Shown piece after piece: positions 32,419 to 44,157 of a DNA stretch of 64,000 nucleotides. Position 1 is the first letter of the stretch; each line of letters begins with the position of its first letter. The DNA comes from Hirudinaria manillensis (taxonomy: Eukaryota > Annelida > Clitellata > Hirudinida > Hirudinidae), in contig CM067537.1 of assembly GCA_034509925.1 (NCBI GenBank), positions 2,122,001-2,186,000 of the forward strand, given 5' to 3'. Below the pieces are notes generated by a model, which searched no databases, had not been told where the DNA came from, and worked only from the letters and a program-made list of their open reading frames with translations. A program made the position numbers and the translations under genes.

Positions 32419-35268
32419 CTAAGGTCTCCCTGAAAAATAATTATGTACATAAATTATTTAATGAGGCATTTAATTATTCATAAAAATGAAGCTCAGTCTT
32501 AAATAAAAATAATAATAAATGTAAAAAAAAATATAATAAAAGTTTAATAATTTAAGAATCATTTGCAAAGGAAGAGATTTATTTTTAAATCAGAAAAAGG
32601 AAATTTACGAAGTATTATTGAAATATATTGTATTGATAATAGTAATACGTGACAATGTGGTAAATACGAAGCTCTTGCAATAGCATTAAATTTAAAAAAG
32701 CTTAAAAGAAGATTTAACAAATGAATCCTTCGATTCTAAGGACTTTAAGAATTAATTTAAGATTGCACATTAATAGTGATATTTTATCATAACAAATTCT
32801 TCTAAGTTTTAGAGTTACCATAGAGATATTGGATGCCTCTGACGTCATCGTTTGCCAAATCGAATTTCGTCTTGTAATAACTGATCGGATACATTATGGC
32901 CGAGAGGTCAGATGAGTGACCCAACCCAATTGCGTGGCCGACTTCGTGAGCCGTGACTTGCCTCAGGTTGTAATCTAAAAATATTGACTTATTTTTTCTA
33001 ATATCTTGCTAATTAGTTGAAAATGCAGTTTCTGTTCGAGTTAATCTCATTGGAAATTCATCAATTACAATTACACAAACGTACTGGATACCGTGCACTA
33101 AATAGTGTGTTATACAATCAAACAATTACATACTAACGCATTTTGGTCGTACAACTCATAAAGAACAAATATACTGTTAGATCCCTGGATCCAGATAATT
33201 AAAAAATAATTAAATATTGTAATTATAATTATATTGCTAATTAATTAATTTAATAATTAATTAATGTTCAGGGTACTAGTCAGGGTCTTTGGTTATGAAC
33301 CTCGACAAATAGAGGTATCTCGAAAAACAGAGCGAGAGTAAGAGAAACAGCAGATTCCAAGACTTAGACAATTAGGCATCGTACATCTTGCAAGCCATCT
33401 GAACACTTTCAATAAACCTGACCTTCCGTAATTAGTTTGAGGACCCCGGGTTTTTACAATACAAATGTACTGGTCAAACAGTTTTGTTAAACAATTATAC
33501 AGTTACTTGATACGTACTGTCGTATTTTGACCACGTGTAGTAATCGTTGAAGTGGATTCTTCCATCTTTCGGGTAAAAAGCATGCGCAAGGATTCCGTTG
33601 TACGGGTAGAAAGCATCGTTGTCGCCATGGTAACCCTTGTAGAAGCCCATCTTCATGTCGGCACGGTTACTCGTTGTTCTGGTCATGAATATTTTGGCGT
33701 ATTTCGTCCATATCTGGTCAGCAAAAGAAGAAATAAACAACGAACATTAACAATCTTGAATAAATTGAATTGATTAATTAAATGCTTAATTTAAAATTAA
33801 AATTAGAATTCAGGGATGACCTTGAACCCTTCGTCTATGGCGCTATCCATTTCCATCCTGTTATTGAACGACATCGTTGTCGAAGGATAGTTGAGAACTT
33901 TGTAGGTCAAGCGGTTCCATGGCCATTTCCCTGGAAATAATTGGCCAGTTTTTTTAAGGCAAACGTTTGAACAAGTTTTCTCGTCGAAAAAAAACGAAAA
34001 TTGTTCAAATACATTTGTAAAAATATCCTAATAATATAGATCCATGAATAAATGAAAAGTTAAATGTCCGATTAATAGTTTGGAATATGTTATGAAATTA
34101 CAAATTGTAATTGTTACGTAGCTGTAAATTGCACAGTAATTGTAATCGTATGATGACATTGTGTAATCGTTCCATTGTAGAACAAATTCATTTACATTTA
34201 TGTTATATTTTATTCTTATTAAATGTACAGACATTGAATGATAATAGTTTGGAAAAGTTATTTACAAGTTTGTTATTATACCATAAGTCTTTCGTATTTC
34301 TTAACATTTATCAACATTTATTAAATGATAATCTTCTTTAATAATGATAATAATCCGATTAATAATAATAACTTTTTAACAACATTAATAATAAAATATA
34401 AAGTAGTTACTGGAAATAAAACAAAACCAGCTCTAACCTTTGGCCAAAAAGCGTTTCTGTCGACCATTTGATCCTGGAATGACATCAGGAAGTGGACATC
34501 TTTTCGAGTTCATCACAGCCAAGGTTTCGTTGTCCAATTCACCTGTGAATTAATTCGTCGTGTTGCATTTTAAGTGTAAATTCATTTTAAAGTAGATAGG
34601 TATGTAAATCTTTCTCCGGCAAATCAGCAATACTAGAGGTGGTGGTAGCAATATTGATAATAGTAAATGTCCAAAAAATTTAGTTTTAGTGACGTATGAT
34701 ATGCACATTAGCGAATCGTGGTGGTCCCATTAGACTTCCGAATATAGTAGCAGAATCTATTCAGAGAGTAGAATGCTAGGAGATATAACAGACACTGACG
34801 ATTGCTTTGAATGCCCAATTTTGACGAAACAAACCTGTCACGTTCAAGTTGAAAAACTTCTGCATCCATTTTATACTTTCCTTGAATTCGTCTCTGTCGC
34901 TGTTACTGTTTTTCGAAATTCCAGGTCTAAAGTAGCCGTATTTTTTTAGATATTCCTGGAAAAAAATTGTTACCATTTTATAAATCAGTATGATCAATTT
35001 AATGACTAATTAAATGAGAGCAAGTAAAGTATTTGATAATTATTATTAATCATTGAAATTGTTAAAATAACTCAGTTATTATAATTGTTATTTTCCTTAC
35101 GGCAGCTCCATCTTTGTCCGTGATTCCACCAAATGGAACTTCTTTAGTTGTATCCTGATCCGTAGAACCTTCTGATTTTGGCGTCACGTGGTCAGTCTTG
35201 GTCAGAGGGGCACACAGCGTCTGCCTCACGAGAACCGCCAAGAAACAAAACCCTAAATAGTTTCTCAT
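32419..35268 (-). CDS. MMP-D: minimal secreted matrix metalloproteinase, truncated tail
   Basis: Seven exons: 35101..35268, 34835..34955, 34438..34542, 33821..33930, 33518..33713, 32819..32974 and 32419..32429; 288 aa. Signal peptide (residues 1-19), spacer, prodomain ([17 protein letters not shown]), cysteine switch KRCPLPD (the usual preceding Pro replaced by Lys), furin-type RQKR|F, then the catalytic domain with structural loop [11 protein letters not shown] / ILAHAFYP / IHFND, active site [12 protein letters not shown] and Met-turn AIMYPISYY. The last exon encodes only RP before a stop; the paralogous position in MMP-E is an Arg codon (CGG versus TAG). A one-base indel further on would also shift the old frame, so the lost tail is decaying. 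The exon 1 protein is identical to that of MMP-E. Confidence 0.9.
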
Positions 35269-35333
35269 GTTCAGTTGAACTGTTGCAATTCTGAAAAAAA
35301 ATCTTCAGCATGTAAAGTGTCGGGTTAACTTTC

Positions 35334-35343
35334 CTTTATATAA
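35334..35343 (-). promoter_or_regulatory. TATA box of MMP-D
   Basis: TTATATAAAG on the minus strand, about 66 bp upstream of the MMP-D start. The same element and flanks occur before MMP-E. Confidence 0.65.
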
Positions 35344-37234
35344 TTTCACAAAAGACTTCTCCCAATTCGCCTAAGTCTTCGAAAAAGCAGGAAGTACCTT
35401 GGTGCAATTGTTATGACTCAGAAAAATATCCTCATAATATTTGAATTATTGTTGATAATTTCAGGTTTTTTTGTTTATTTGTTTGTTTGTGATAGTTTGA
35501 GTCACTATTTATTAACTGATGTGATGACCACAATTGAAACGGGTCGATTCAGATATTTTTCATTGACTTAATTGTTTATATCTGTTTAGTCAAGCGTTAA
35601 ATTTAAAAGTAATTGCCTTTTGGATAAACTAACGATTAACAACTTTGCTTTAAAATAATATTAATAACCTCATTAATAATTAGTTATATTAGTATTATTT
35701 ACATTATTTGTTAATTAATTAATTATATAATTATATATATTCTTGGATTTTCCAGTTATTACTGCTTAAGTTATAAAACTAATAGTAACTATTTAATAAA
35801 TAACTATCTAATTATCTAATTTTACCAACAATTGGATTTTACGATGCAAGGCCTTATTCGAGCTCTATATAGGTTATTTCTAAGAATTGTTTGTATTGTT
35901 ATCACATGACATCAACAACAACAATACCATATTCATCTTTCCAACCGCCCATAGGCCTTAACCCTTAGCCAGCTTGAATTCAAAGTGTGACTGATTCTTC
36001 ATTTTCTGTTTGGAACTCTTTAGAAAGTGCGGCTAACCAGTGGCTTGCTGACTGAAAGGACAACTGAGGCCTAGTCAGAGTTAGTCATTTGGAAGTTACG
36101 GCTGCGTTATTCACGTCCTTCTGTGGAAATGAATCACAGAGCTTGATTGATTGATTGATTTGGCTTTACAATTGGACTTATTTTGACATTTGCCATCATT
36201 AATTTTGGTCGTTGCTCAATGCGGTGACTAACTATTTTGTATTAACAATATTAGTCATTAAATCGATGTATATTATTAATTTGAACTCATTAAATAATAT
36301 AATTGTTGCCCATAGGTCTCAGAATCTGGCGTTTCACAGAATTTCATAGAATTATAATAAAATAATAATAATAATAAATATAATTATTGTTATTAATATA
36401 TGATATATATAGTAATAATAATAATAACTCGAATTAGTATTATATTATTAACTTGTCACAGTTAGTAACCGATTTGACATCCATCACTCATTAAATAATA
36501 TTTTTGTTGCCTATAGGTCTTAGAATCAGGCGTTTCAAAGAATTTCGAAGAATGAAAATAAAATAATAATAAATTGTTATTAATAATATATAATACATTT
36601 ATACTACTACTAATAATAATAATAAGGACACGATGCGTCATCGTCATGTGTTTGTATTTGCTGCATAATAATAATAATAATAATTATAATAATAATAATC
36701 AAAGTTGAGCAACTTTTTGATCGGAACTTTCCATTTCAATGTCGTTGCATTTCTAAGTTAAAAACGTAAAGTAGTTGGTCGACGCGATCTCAACTATTGT
36801 CACAAAGTTTTCAATTGTGATGGCGTATTTTATTGTTAGAGCGTATTTTAACTTTTAAAATTAAAAAAGGGTTAATGTTGATTGAAGATTCTCCTTCAAA
36901 GAAGAGATTATAGGTTCCGTGTATATTTTGTTGAATTCAGAAAACAAACTTTAGTCGCACTTCTGATGCCATAAGTTATGAGTATTTAACATCCATTGTT
37001 CCAAGAAATTAATATAAACATACAGTTAATTTGTTGTCCTAAGAAACATATACGAACGCAAAGGTGAAGGACTGATGACAACTTTGTATTGTTGTTAATA
37101 TCGTCGTTGTTGTTGTTGGTGAAAGTCATGAAAATATAAAAACTAATTAATTCACATAAATATCTTCTAAGGCGAATAATGCCAAACAATCAAAACAAAA
37201 AGGACTTTAATATTAATATTATGTTGTTATGTAT

Positions 37235-37266
<32 letters not shown>

Positions 37267-37299
37267 TTATTCGTTTATTCATAATCACGGCTTCCGCCT

Positions 37300-37560
37300 G
37301 AGAACAGTGACCCCAGATCCCAACAAGTCACATTCACATCATCCTGGACATCAACATCAATTATTAGACAATTTCTTTTGTTCTTGTCATGGTAGATGAG
37401 ATCAGTTTGCTGGCATTGTTCGATCAGTTATTATTGGATAATCCCACATCAGCACTCCATGGTCAAAATTTGTAATCCCAGTCGCTGCATGTTCGTATCA
37501 TTTGATGGTCAGTGGGATTCCGCATTTCTTGTTGATTTTCCAGTTAACACTATTATTATT
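37300..37560 (-). mobile_element. Degenerate LINE-derived fragment with (AAT)n tail
   Basis: On the minus strand, pieces in two frames read WKINKKCGIPL, a stop, YEHAATGITNFDHGVLMWDY, PIITDRTMPAN and then NCLIIDVDVQDDVNV. This is the WYEHxPxxV / ILWDxxIxTDR / IIDVxxPxDxNV region of non-LTR retrotransposons, directly upstream of the part preserved at 31.6 kb. Stops and a frameshift show it is dead. An AAT run follows on its 3' side. Confidence 0.7.
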
Positions 37561-37856
37561 AATATTATTATTATGCGATTTTGCAAATTTATGAAATAAG
37601 ATTTATTTGTTTTTGTTTTTAAATTAAATCCATTATTTCAGAGGTCCATGTACAACCTCATATACAATATTTTATATTATCGGTTATAATTACAAATCAA
37701 CACATTAATAAGTTAATATTAATTTTGATTATAAAATTGAATAGTTTGGCATCGATAATATTAACAATTTATTAATTTTCGAAATTTTTAAAATTAATAA
37801 TATTATTATCTGCAATGCAAATGATGTTGTAGGAGCTCGTTATTCTTATTATTATG

Positions 37857-37910
37857 CACCATCCACGGTTAAATGAAAAAAGAGTTCATTAGTTAATCTG
37901 TAGTAATAAT
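37857..37910 (+). repeat. Short repeat with (TAA)n end, inverted relative to the copy at 42,880-42,935
   Basis: The core CACCATCCACGGTTAAATGA followed by AAAAAGAG and TTAATCTGTA, then TAA units, matches in reverse orientation the sequence just after the stop codon of the downstream membrane-protein gene. Both copies end in TAA repeats on the same side, as retrotransposon 3' ends often do. Confidence 0.6.
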
Positions 37911-38327
37911 AATGACAATAATAATAATAATATTCTAATATATTAATTATGTATATTCCAAGTAAAATAATAAAAACATTATTATTATATTATTAATGTT
38001 ATTACTAGTAGTTTTTGTCTGTGACTGTCACTGACAAGGTATTTCTAAATGGTGCATAACGAACATGCATTTTGTAAAAATTAACAGCAAAATTTATTTA
38101 TATTCACTTTTATTCTTCATCAAAGTGAAACAATGCATAATAACATTGAATAATATAAAACAATATTTAATAACATAAACCAATATTGAATAATATATAA
38201 CAATATGCACCAATATGTAACAACAAGCAACTATGTGTGAATCATATTTTTACAATTACCATTGTATTCTGGATGATAATTTCTAAATTAACAATTATTT
38301 TATTATTTCCGAAAGTCAACATCAGAA

Positions 38328-41300
38328 TTACAACAAGCTCTTCAAAGGAAAAAAAGAGTCGTAATCCGGAGATCCATTTCCAGAGCCAATAAGCCGAGGT
38401 GTCCCTGAAAAATAATTATGTACATAAATTATTTAATGAGGCATTTAATTATTCATAAAAGTGAAGCTTAACTTAAATAACAATACTAATAAATGTAAAA
38501 AAAATATAATAAAAGTTTAATAATTTAAAGCAAAGAAGGGATTTATTTTTAAATCAGAAAAAGGAAATTTACGAAGTATTATTGAAATATATTGTATTGA
38601 TAATAGTAATACGTGACAATGTGGTAAATACGAAGCTCTTGCAATAGCATTAAATTTAAAAAAGCTTAAAAGAAGATTTAACAAATGAATCCTTCGATTC
38701 TAAGGACTTTAAGAAATAATTTCAGATTGCACATTAATAATGATATTTTATCGTAACAAATTCTTCTGAGTTTTAGAGTTACCATAGAGATATTGGATGC
38801 CTCTGACTTCATCGTCAGCCAAATCGAAATTCTTGTAATGAAAGTCCGGGTACATTATGGCCGAGAAGTCAGATGAGTGACCCAACCCAATTGCGTGGCC
38901 GACTTCGTGAGCCGTGACTTGCCTCAGGTTTTCACCTAAAAATATTGACTTATTTTTTCCAATATCTTGCTAATTAGTTGAAAATGCAGTTTCTGTTCGA
39001 GTTAATCTCATTGGAAATTCATCAATTACAATTACACAAACGTACCAGATAAGCGCGTACTAGTTACCGTGCACTAAATGGCGTGTTATACAATCAAACA
39101 ATTACATACTATCGCATTTTGGTCGTAAAACTCATAAAGAACAAATATACTGTTAGATCCCTGGATACAGATAATTATAGAATAATTAAATATTGTATTT
39201 ATAATTATATTGCTAATTAATTAATTTAATAATTAATTAATGTTCAGGGTACTATTCAGGGTCTTTGGTCATGAACCTCGACAGAGCGAGAGTAAGAGAA
39301 ACAGCAGATTCCAAGACTTAGACAATTAAGCATTGTACATCTTCCAAGCCATCCGAACACTTTCAATAAACCTGACCTTCCGTAATTAGTTTGAGGACCC
39401 CGGGTTATTACAATACAAATGTACTGGTCAAGCAGTATAACTTTGTTATACAATTATACAGTTACTTGATACGTACCTTCGTATTTTGACCACGTGTAGA
39501 CATCGTTCAAGTGAATTCCTCCATCATTCGGGTAAAAAGCGTGCGCAAGGGTATTGCTGCCCGGGTGGAAATCATCGTTGTCGCCATGGTAACCCTTGTA
39601 GAAGACCATCTTCATGTCGGCACGGTTGCTCGTTGTTCTGGTCATGAATATATTGGCGTATTTCGTCCATATCTGGTCAGCAAAAGAAGAAATAAACAAC
39701 GAACATTAACAATTTTGAATAAATTGAATTGATTAATTAATTGCTTAATTTAAAATTAAAATTAGAATTAACGGATGACCTGGAACCCTTCATCTATGGC
39801 GCTATCTATTTCCATCCTGTTATTGAACCGCGTCGTTTTCGAAGGATAGTTGAAAACTTTGTAGGTCAAGCGGTTCCATGGCCATTTCCCTGGAAATAAT
39901 TGGCCAATTTTTTAAGGCAAAAGTTTGAACAAGTTTTCTCGTCGAAAAAAAACGAGAATTGTTCAAATACATTTGTAAAAATATCCTAATAATATAGATC
40001 CATGAATAAATGAAAAGTTAAATGTCCGATTAATAGTTTTGAATATATTATGAAATTACAAATTGTAATTGTTACGTACCTGTAAATTGCACGGTAATTG
40101 TAATCGTATGATAATATTGTGTAATCGTTTCATTGTAGAATAAATTCATTTACATTTATGTTATATTTTATTCTTATTACATGAACAGACATTGAATGAT
40201 AATAGTTTGGAAAAGTTATTTACTAGTTTGTTATTAACCATAAGTCTTTCGTATTTCTTAATATTTATCAACGTAAATGATTATCTTAATAATGATAATA
40301 ACCTGATTAATAGTAATAAATTAATAATAATAATTTTTGTAATAATAATAATAATAATTTTTGTAAAAACAATAAAATATAAAGTAGTTACTGGAAATAA
40401 AACAAAACCAGCTCTAACCATTGACTGAAAAGCGTTTCTGTCGACCATTTGATCCTGGAATGACATCAGGAAGTGGACATCTTTTCGAGTTCATCACAGC
40501 CAAGGTTTCGTTGTCCAATTCACCTGTGAATTAATTCGTCGTTTTGCATTTTAAGTATAAATTCATTTTAAGATAGGTAGGTTTATAAATCATTCTCCGG
40601 CAAATCAGCAATAGTAGAGGTGGTAGTAGCAATAATGATATTAATAAATGTCTAAACATTTTATGGTCCCAGGTTGATCCCTGTCTGGGGACCTAAAATA
40701 TTAGGAGAGGTCTTTAGGATGTCGGCTTTTGTTGATTGGTGCAGGGCTCAATAAATATTTTGAAAATAATTGTCTAAAAATTTTAGTATTAGCGACGTAT
40801 GATATCCAAATTAGCGAATCGTGGTGGTCCCAGTAATCTTCCGAAAGTAGTAGCAGAATCTATTCAGAGAGTAGAATGCTAGGCGATATAACAGACACTG
40901 ATGATTGCTTTGAATGCCCAATGTTGACGAAACAAACCTGTCACGTTCAAGTTGAAAAACTTCTGCATCCATTTTAAGCTTTCCTTGAATTCGTCTCTGT
41001 CGCTGTTACTGTTTTTCGAAATTCCAGGTCTAAAGTAGCCGTATTTTTGTAGGTATTCCTGGAAAATTTTTTTAACAGAATAGAATCCAATAGGACCATG
41101 TTTAAAAGATTAAATATAAGCAAGTAAAGTATTTGATAATTATTATTAATCATTGAAATTGTTAAAATAACTCAGTTATTATAATTGTTATTTTCCTTAC
41201 GGCAGCTCCATCTTTATCCGTGATTCCACCAAATGGAACTTCTTTAGTTGTATCCTGATCCGTAGAACCTTCTGATTTTGGCGTCACGTGGTCAGTCTTG

Positions 41301-41368
41301 GTCAGAGGGGCACACAGCGTCTGCCTCACGAGAACCGCCAAGAAACAAAACCCTAAATAGTTTCTCAT
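38328..41368 (-). CDS. MMP-E: minimal secreted matrix metalloproteinase, paralogue of MMP-D
   Basis: Seven exons: 41201..41368, 40938..41058, 40419..40523, 39780..39889, 39477..39672, 38783..38935 and 38328..38404; 309 aa. Signal peptide and spacer are identical to MMP-D. Cysteine switch KRCPLPD, furin-type RQKR|F, structural loop [11 protein letters not shown] / TLAHAFYP / IHLND, active site [12 protein letters not shown], Met-turn [12 protein letters not shown]. The last exon adds [18 protein letters not shown] plus six residues, a tail unlike those of B and C. Compared with MMP-D, the zinc-helix is unchanged but the loop around the structural metals and the segment after the Met-turn (the S1' wall in MMPs) differ strongly. 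An in-frame non-ATG extension upstream of 41368 is ignored; the ATG chosen matches MMP-D and starts the signal peptide. Confidence 0.9.
40664..40770 (+). mobile_element. SINE-like insertion in MMP-E intron 2, with target-site duplication
   Basis: 107 bp absent from the otherwise aligned MMP-D intron. It is flanked by a duplicated TGTCTAAA(C/A)ATTTTA (40649-40663 and 40771-40785). The 5' end contains CAGGTTGATCCCTGTCTGGG, close to a tRNA-type B box (GGTTCGANNCC) followed by a TGGGG stretch as in tRNA-derived SINEs. The 3' end is CAATAAATATTTTG. No A box is visible, so it is probably 5'-truncated. Confidence 0.7.
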
Positions 41369-41434
41369 GTTCAGTTGAACTGTTGCAATTCTGAAAAACA
41401 AATCTTCAGCATGTAAAGTGTCGGGTTAACTTTC

Positions 41435-41444
41435 CTTTATATAA
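41435..41444 (-). promoter_or_regulatory. TATA box of MMP-E
   Basis: TTATATAAAG on the minus strand, about 67 bp upstream of the MMP-E start, in sequence conserved with MMP-D. Confidence 0.65.
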
Positions 41445-42208
41445 TTTCACAAAAGACCTCCCCACAATTCGCCTAACAAGACTTCGAAGAAGCAGAAAGT
41501 ACCTTGGTGCACTTGTTATGACTCAGAAAGCAGTTCATAATATTTGAAGGATTGTTGATAATTTCAGTTTTTTTTTGTTCGTTTGTCTGTTTGTGTTAGT
41601 TTGTGTCATTATTTATTATGAAGTAACTGATGTGATGACCACAATTGATACGGGTCGATTCAGATATTTTTCATTGACTTAATCTTTTATATTTTGTAGT
41701 CGTTCGTTGAATTTAAAAGCAATTGCTTTTTGGACAAAAACTTGCATTTTTGGATAAGCTAACGATTAACAGCTTTGCTTTTAAAATAATAATATATTAT
41801 ATTATAACAATATTATATTATATTATAATAATATTATATTAACAAATTAACAATACAAAGGTCCTTTTGTGGAAATGAATCACAGAACTTGTTTGATTTT
41901 TTTTACTTTACATTGGACTTATTTTTACATTTGCCATCATTAATTTTGATCGCTGCTCATTGCGGTGACTAAGTATTTCGCATTAACAATATTAGTAATA
42001 TATTATTAACTTGTCACTGTAAGTAACAGATTTGAACTCATTACATAATCTTTTTGTTACTGTGTGTCTTAGAATCAGGCGTTTCAAAAAATTTCAAAGA
42101 ATGAAAATAAGATAATAATAATTTATTATTATTATAACAATAATATATATATAGTAATAATAATAATAATAACTCGATGCGTCATCGTCATCGTCATGTG
42201 TTTGCAGC

Positions 42209-42243
<35 letters not shown>

Positions 42244-42934
42244 CAAAGTTGAGCAACTTTTTGTTCGGAACTTTCCATTTCAATATCGTTGCATTTTTAA
42301 GTAAAAACGTAAAGTACTTAGATGACTGCAATCTCAACTATTGTGACAAGGTTTTCAATTGTGATTGCAGAGCGTATTTTAACTTTTAAATTTAAAAATG
42401 GTTAATGTTGATTGAAGATTCTCCTTCAAAGAAGAGATTATAGGTTCCATGTATATTTTGTTGAATTCAGAAAACAAACTTTAGTCGCACTTCTGATGCC
42501 ATAAGGTATGAGTATTTATTCGTTGTTCCAAGAAATTAATATAAACATACAGTTCATTTGTTGTCCTAAGAAACATATACGAACGCAAAGTTGAAAGAAG
42601 ACAACTTTGTATTGTTGTTAATATCGTCGTTGTTGTTGTTGGTGAAAGTCATGAAAATATAAAAACTAATTAATTCACATAAATATCTTCTATGGTGAAT
42701 AATGACAAAACCATCATAACAAAAAGGTTTTTACTATTAATATTATATTGTTAAGTTTTTATTATTTTTATTGTTTTTATTGTTTTCCTTGGAATATACA
42801 TAATTAATAAGTCATTAATAATGCATATTAATTAATATTTGTTAATTATATTATTATTATTTTTATTATTATTATTATTATTACAGATTAAATAATCAAG
42901 TCTTTTTTCATTTAGCCGTGGATGGTGTTCTGGA
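41445..42934. other. Spacer between MMP-E and the membrane-protein gene
   Basis: Right half of duplication unit 2, ATT/AAT tracts, and from about 42,880 a short repeat that forms the 3' flank of the next gene. No gene is supported. Confidence 0.55.
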
Positions 42935-44103
42935 TTACTTGCTTTTGGTTGAACCCCCTTCTTTACCGCCACTGACTTCGTCTTCACTGAAGTTTTTGTC
43001 TTTCCTTGGCAAGCCACGCCAGTAATCGACGATTCTAAATAGGTACGTTTATAATAATAATAATAAAATAATATAATTATTATAATAATGTTATTTACCT
43101 GTAAATTTTTATATGTAAATTAATGCTATTATAAACCTGTAAATAATAATATATTATACTGTATAATATTAATTATTATAAAATATATTTATGATAATTT
43201 AATAATAACATATTTATTATCACCTATTATTCCAAGTAAAATGATAAAAATATTAATAATAAAAACTTGAATAATAATAATAGTTTTGTAACTATAACAA
43301 CGTTAACCTGAAGATAATATCAATGATAATAATTAATTAAAAGCATATTATATAATTTATATTATATATATATATTAATATTTTATTTTAGAAGTTATAT
43401 ATTAAAGGGAAGTTTGAAAAGCGCTGCAAATAAAACTTACATCAGTAAAACCACAATGAAAACCAAAAGCCCTATCAAGAACGCGGGCACAAAGTGATTT
43501 TCCAGGACCACGTTGGCTGCCAGCGCGATTTCTGAATTTTAAAAAATGATTTTCTCGTAATTATTAAAATAAATATTATGAGCATCATGAAATTATTTTT
43601 ATCAATAAATCAGCCAATAATTGTTTAATAGGCCAAGATATTAATTAATTAATTATTCATTCAGTATTAAACTGGAATGAAATAAATATATTAATTGATA
43701 ATAATAATAATAATAATAATAATGCCATCGCTGGTATTTAGAAGAAAAAGGGCCGATTTGATCTTACTATTTAATATCATCAAAGGATCTGCACAGAATG
43801 CATGGGGCCCTATACTCATGCCATGTCCAGATGAGAGGACAAGAGGTCACGACTGGAAGCTGGCAACAGGAGTGGCACATAAAGACTTGAGAAAATTTTA
43901 CTTTAGCAACAGAGTCGTAGAGAGTTGGAACAAGCTTCCTCAGGAAGTTATTGAAGTAAAGAATATTGAAATATTTAAAATTTTACTAGATGACCACTTC
44001 GGAGATTGTAAATATTTAATTTGTTAGAGAGCGATGTACATAGTTTGTTAGTTTTTGTTGAAAGTTTTATGTTTTTGTTCAGGCGAGGGGTTCGCCCGTG
44101 CCT

Positions 44104-44157
<54 letters not shown>

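Larger units (their letters stand above)
32053..37230. repeat. Segmental duplication unit 1 (contains MMP-D)
   Basis: From TATTATTAATGTTATTACTA near 32,053 to about 37,230 the sequence is repeated in the same orientation at 37,990-42,752. Exons, introns and flanks align throughout. Unit 1 carries an extra segment of roughly 280 bp near 35,835-36,118 that is absent from unit 2. Confidence 0.93.
35344..37989. other. Spacer between MMP-D and MMP-E
   Basis: AT-rich DNA, mostly the right half of duplication unit 1, then a LINE fragment and a short tailed repeat. Two ATT/AAT tracts occur near 36.37 and 36.67 kb. No gene is supported. Confidence 0.55.
37990..42752. repeat. Segmental duplication unit 2 (contains MMP-E)
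   Basis: Direct copy of 32,053-37,230. Relative to unit 1 it lacks the roughly 280-bp segment and carries a 107-bp SINE-like insertion at 40,664-40,770. Confidence 0.93.

Noticed and set aside
35268-35300. Pyrimidine tract plus AG just upstream of the MMP-D and MMP-E start codons, as a spliced-leader or 5' UTR acceptor
   Set aside because: A TATA box only about 40 bp further upstream leaves little room for an upstream exon, so the tract is probably coincidental.
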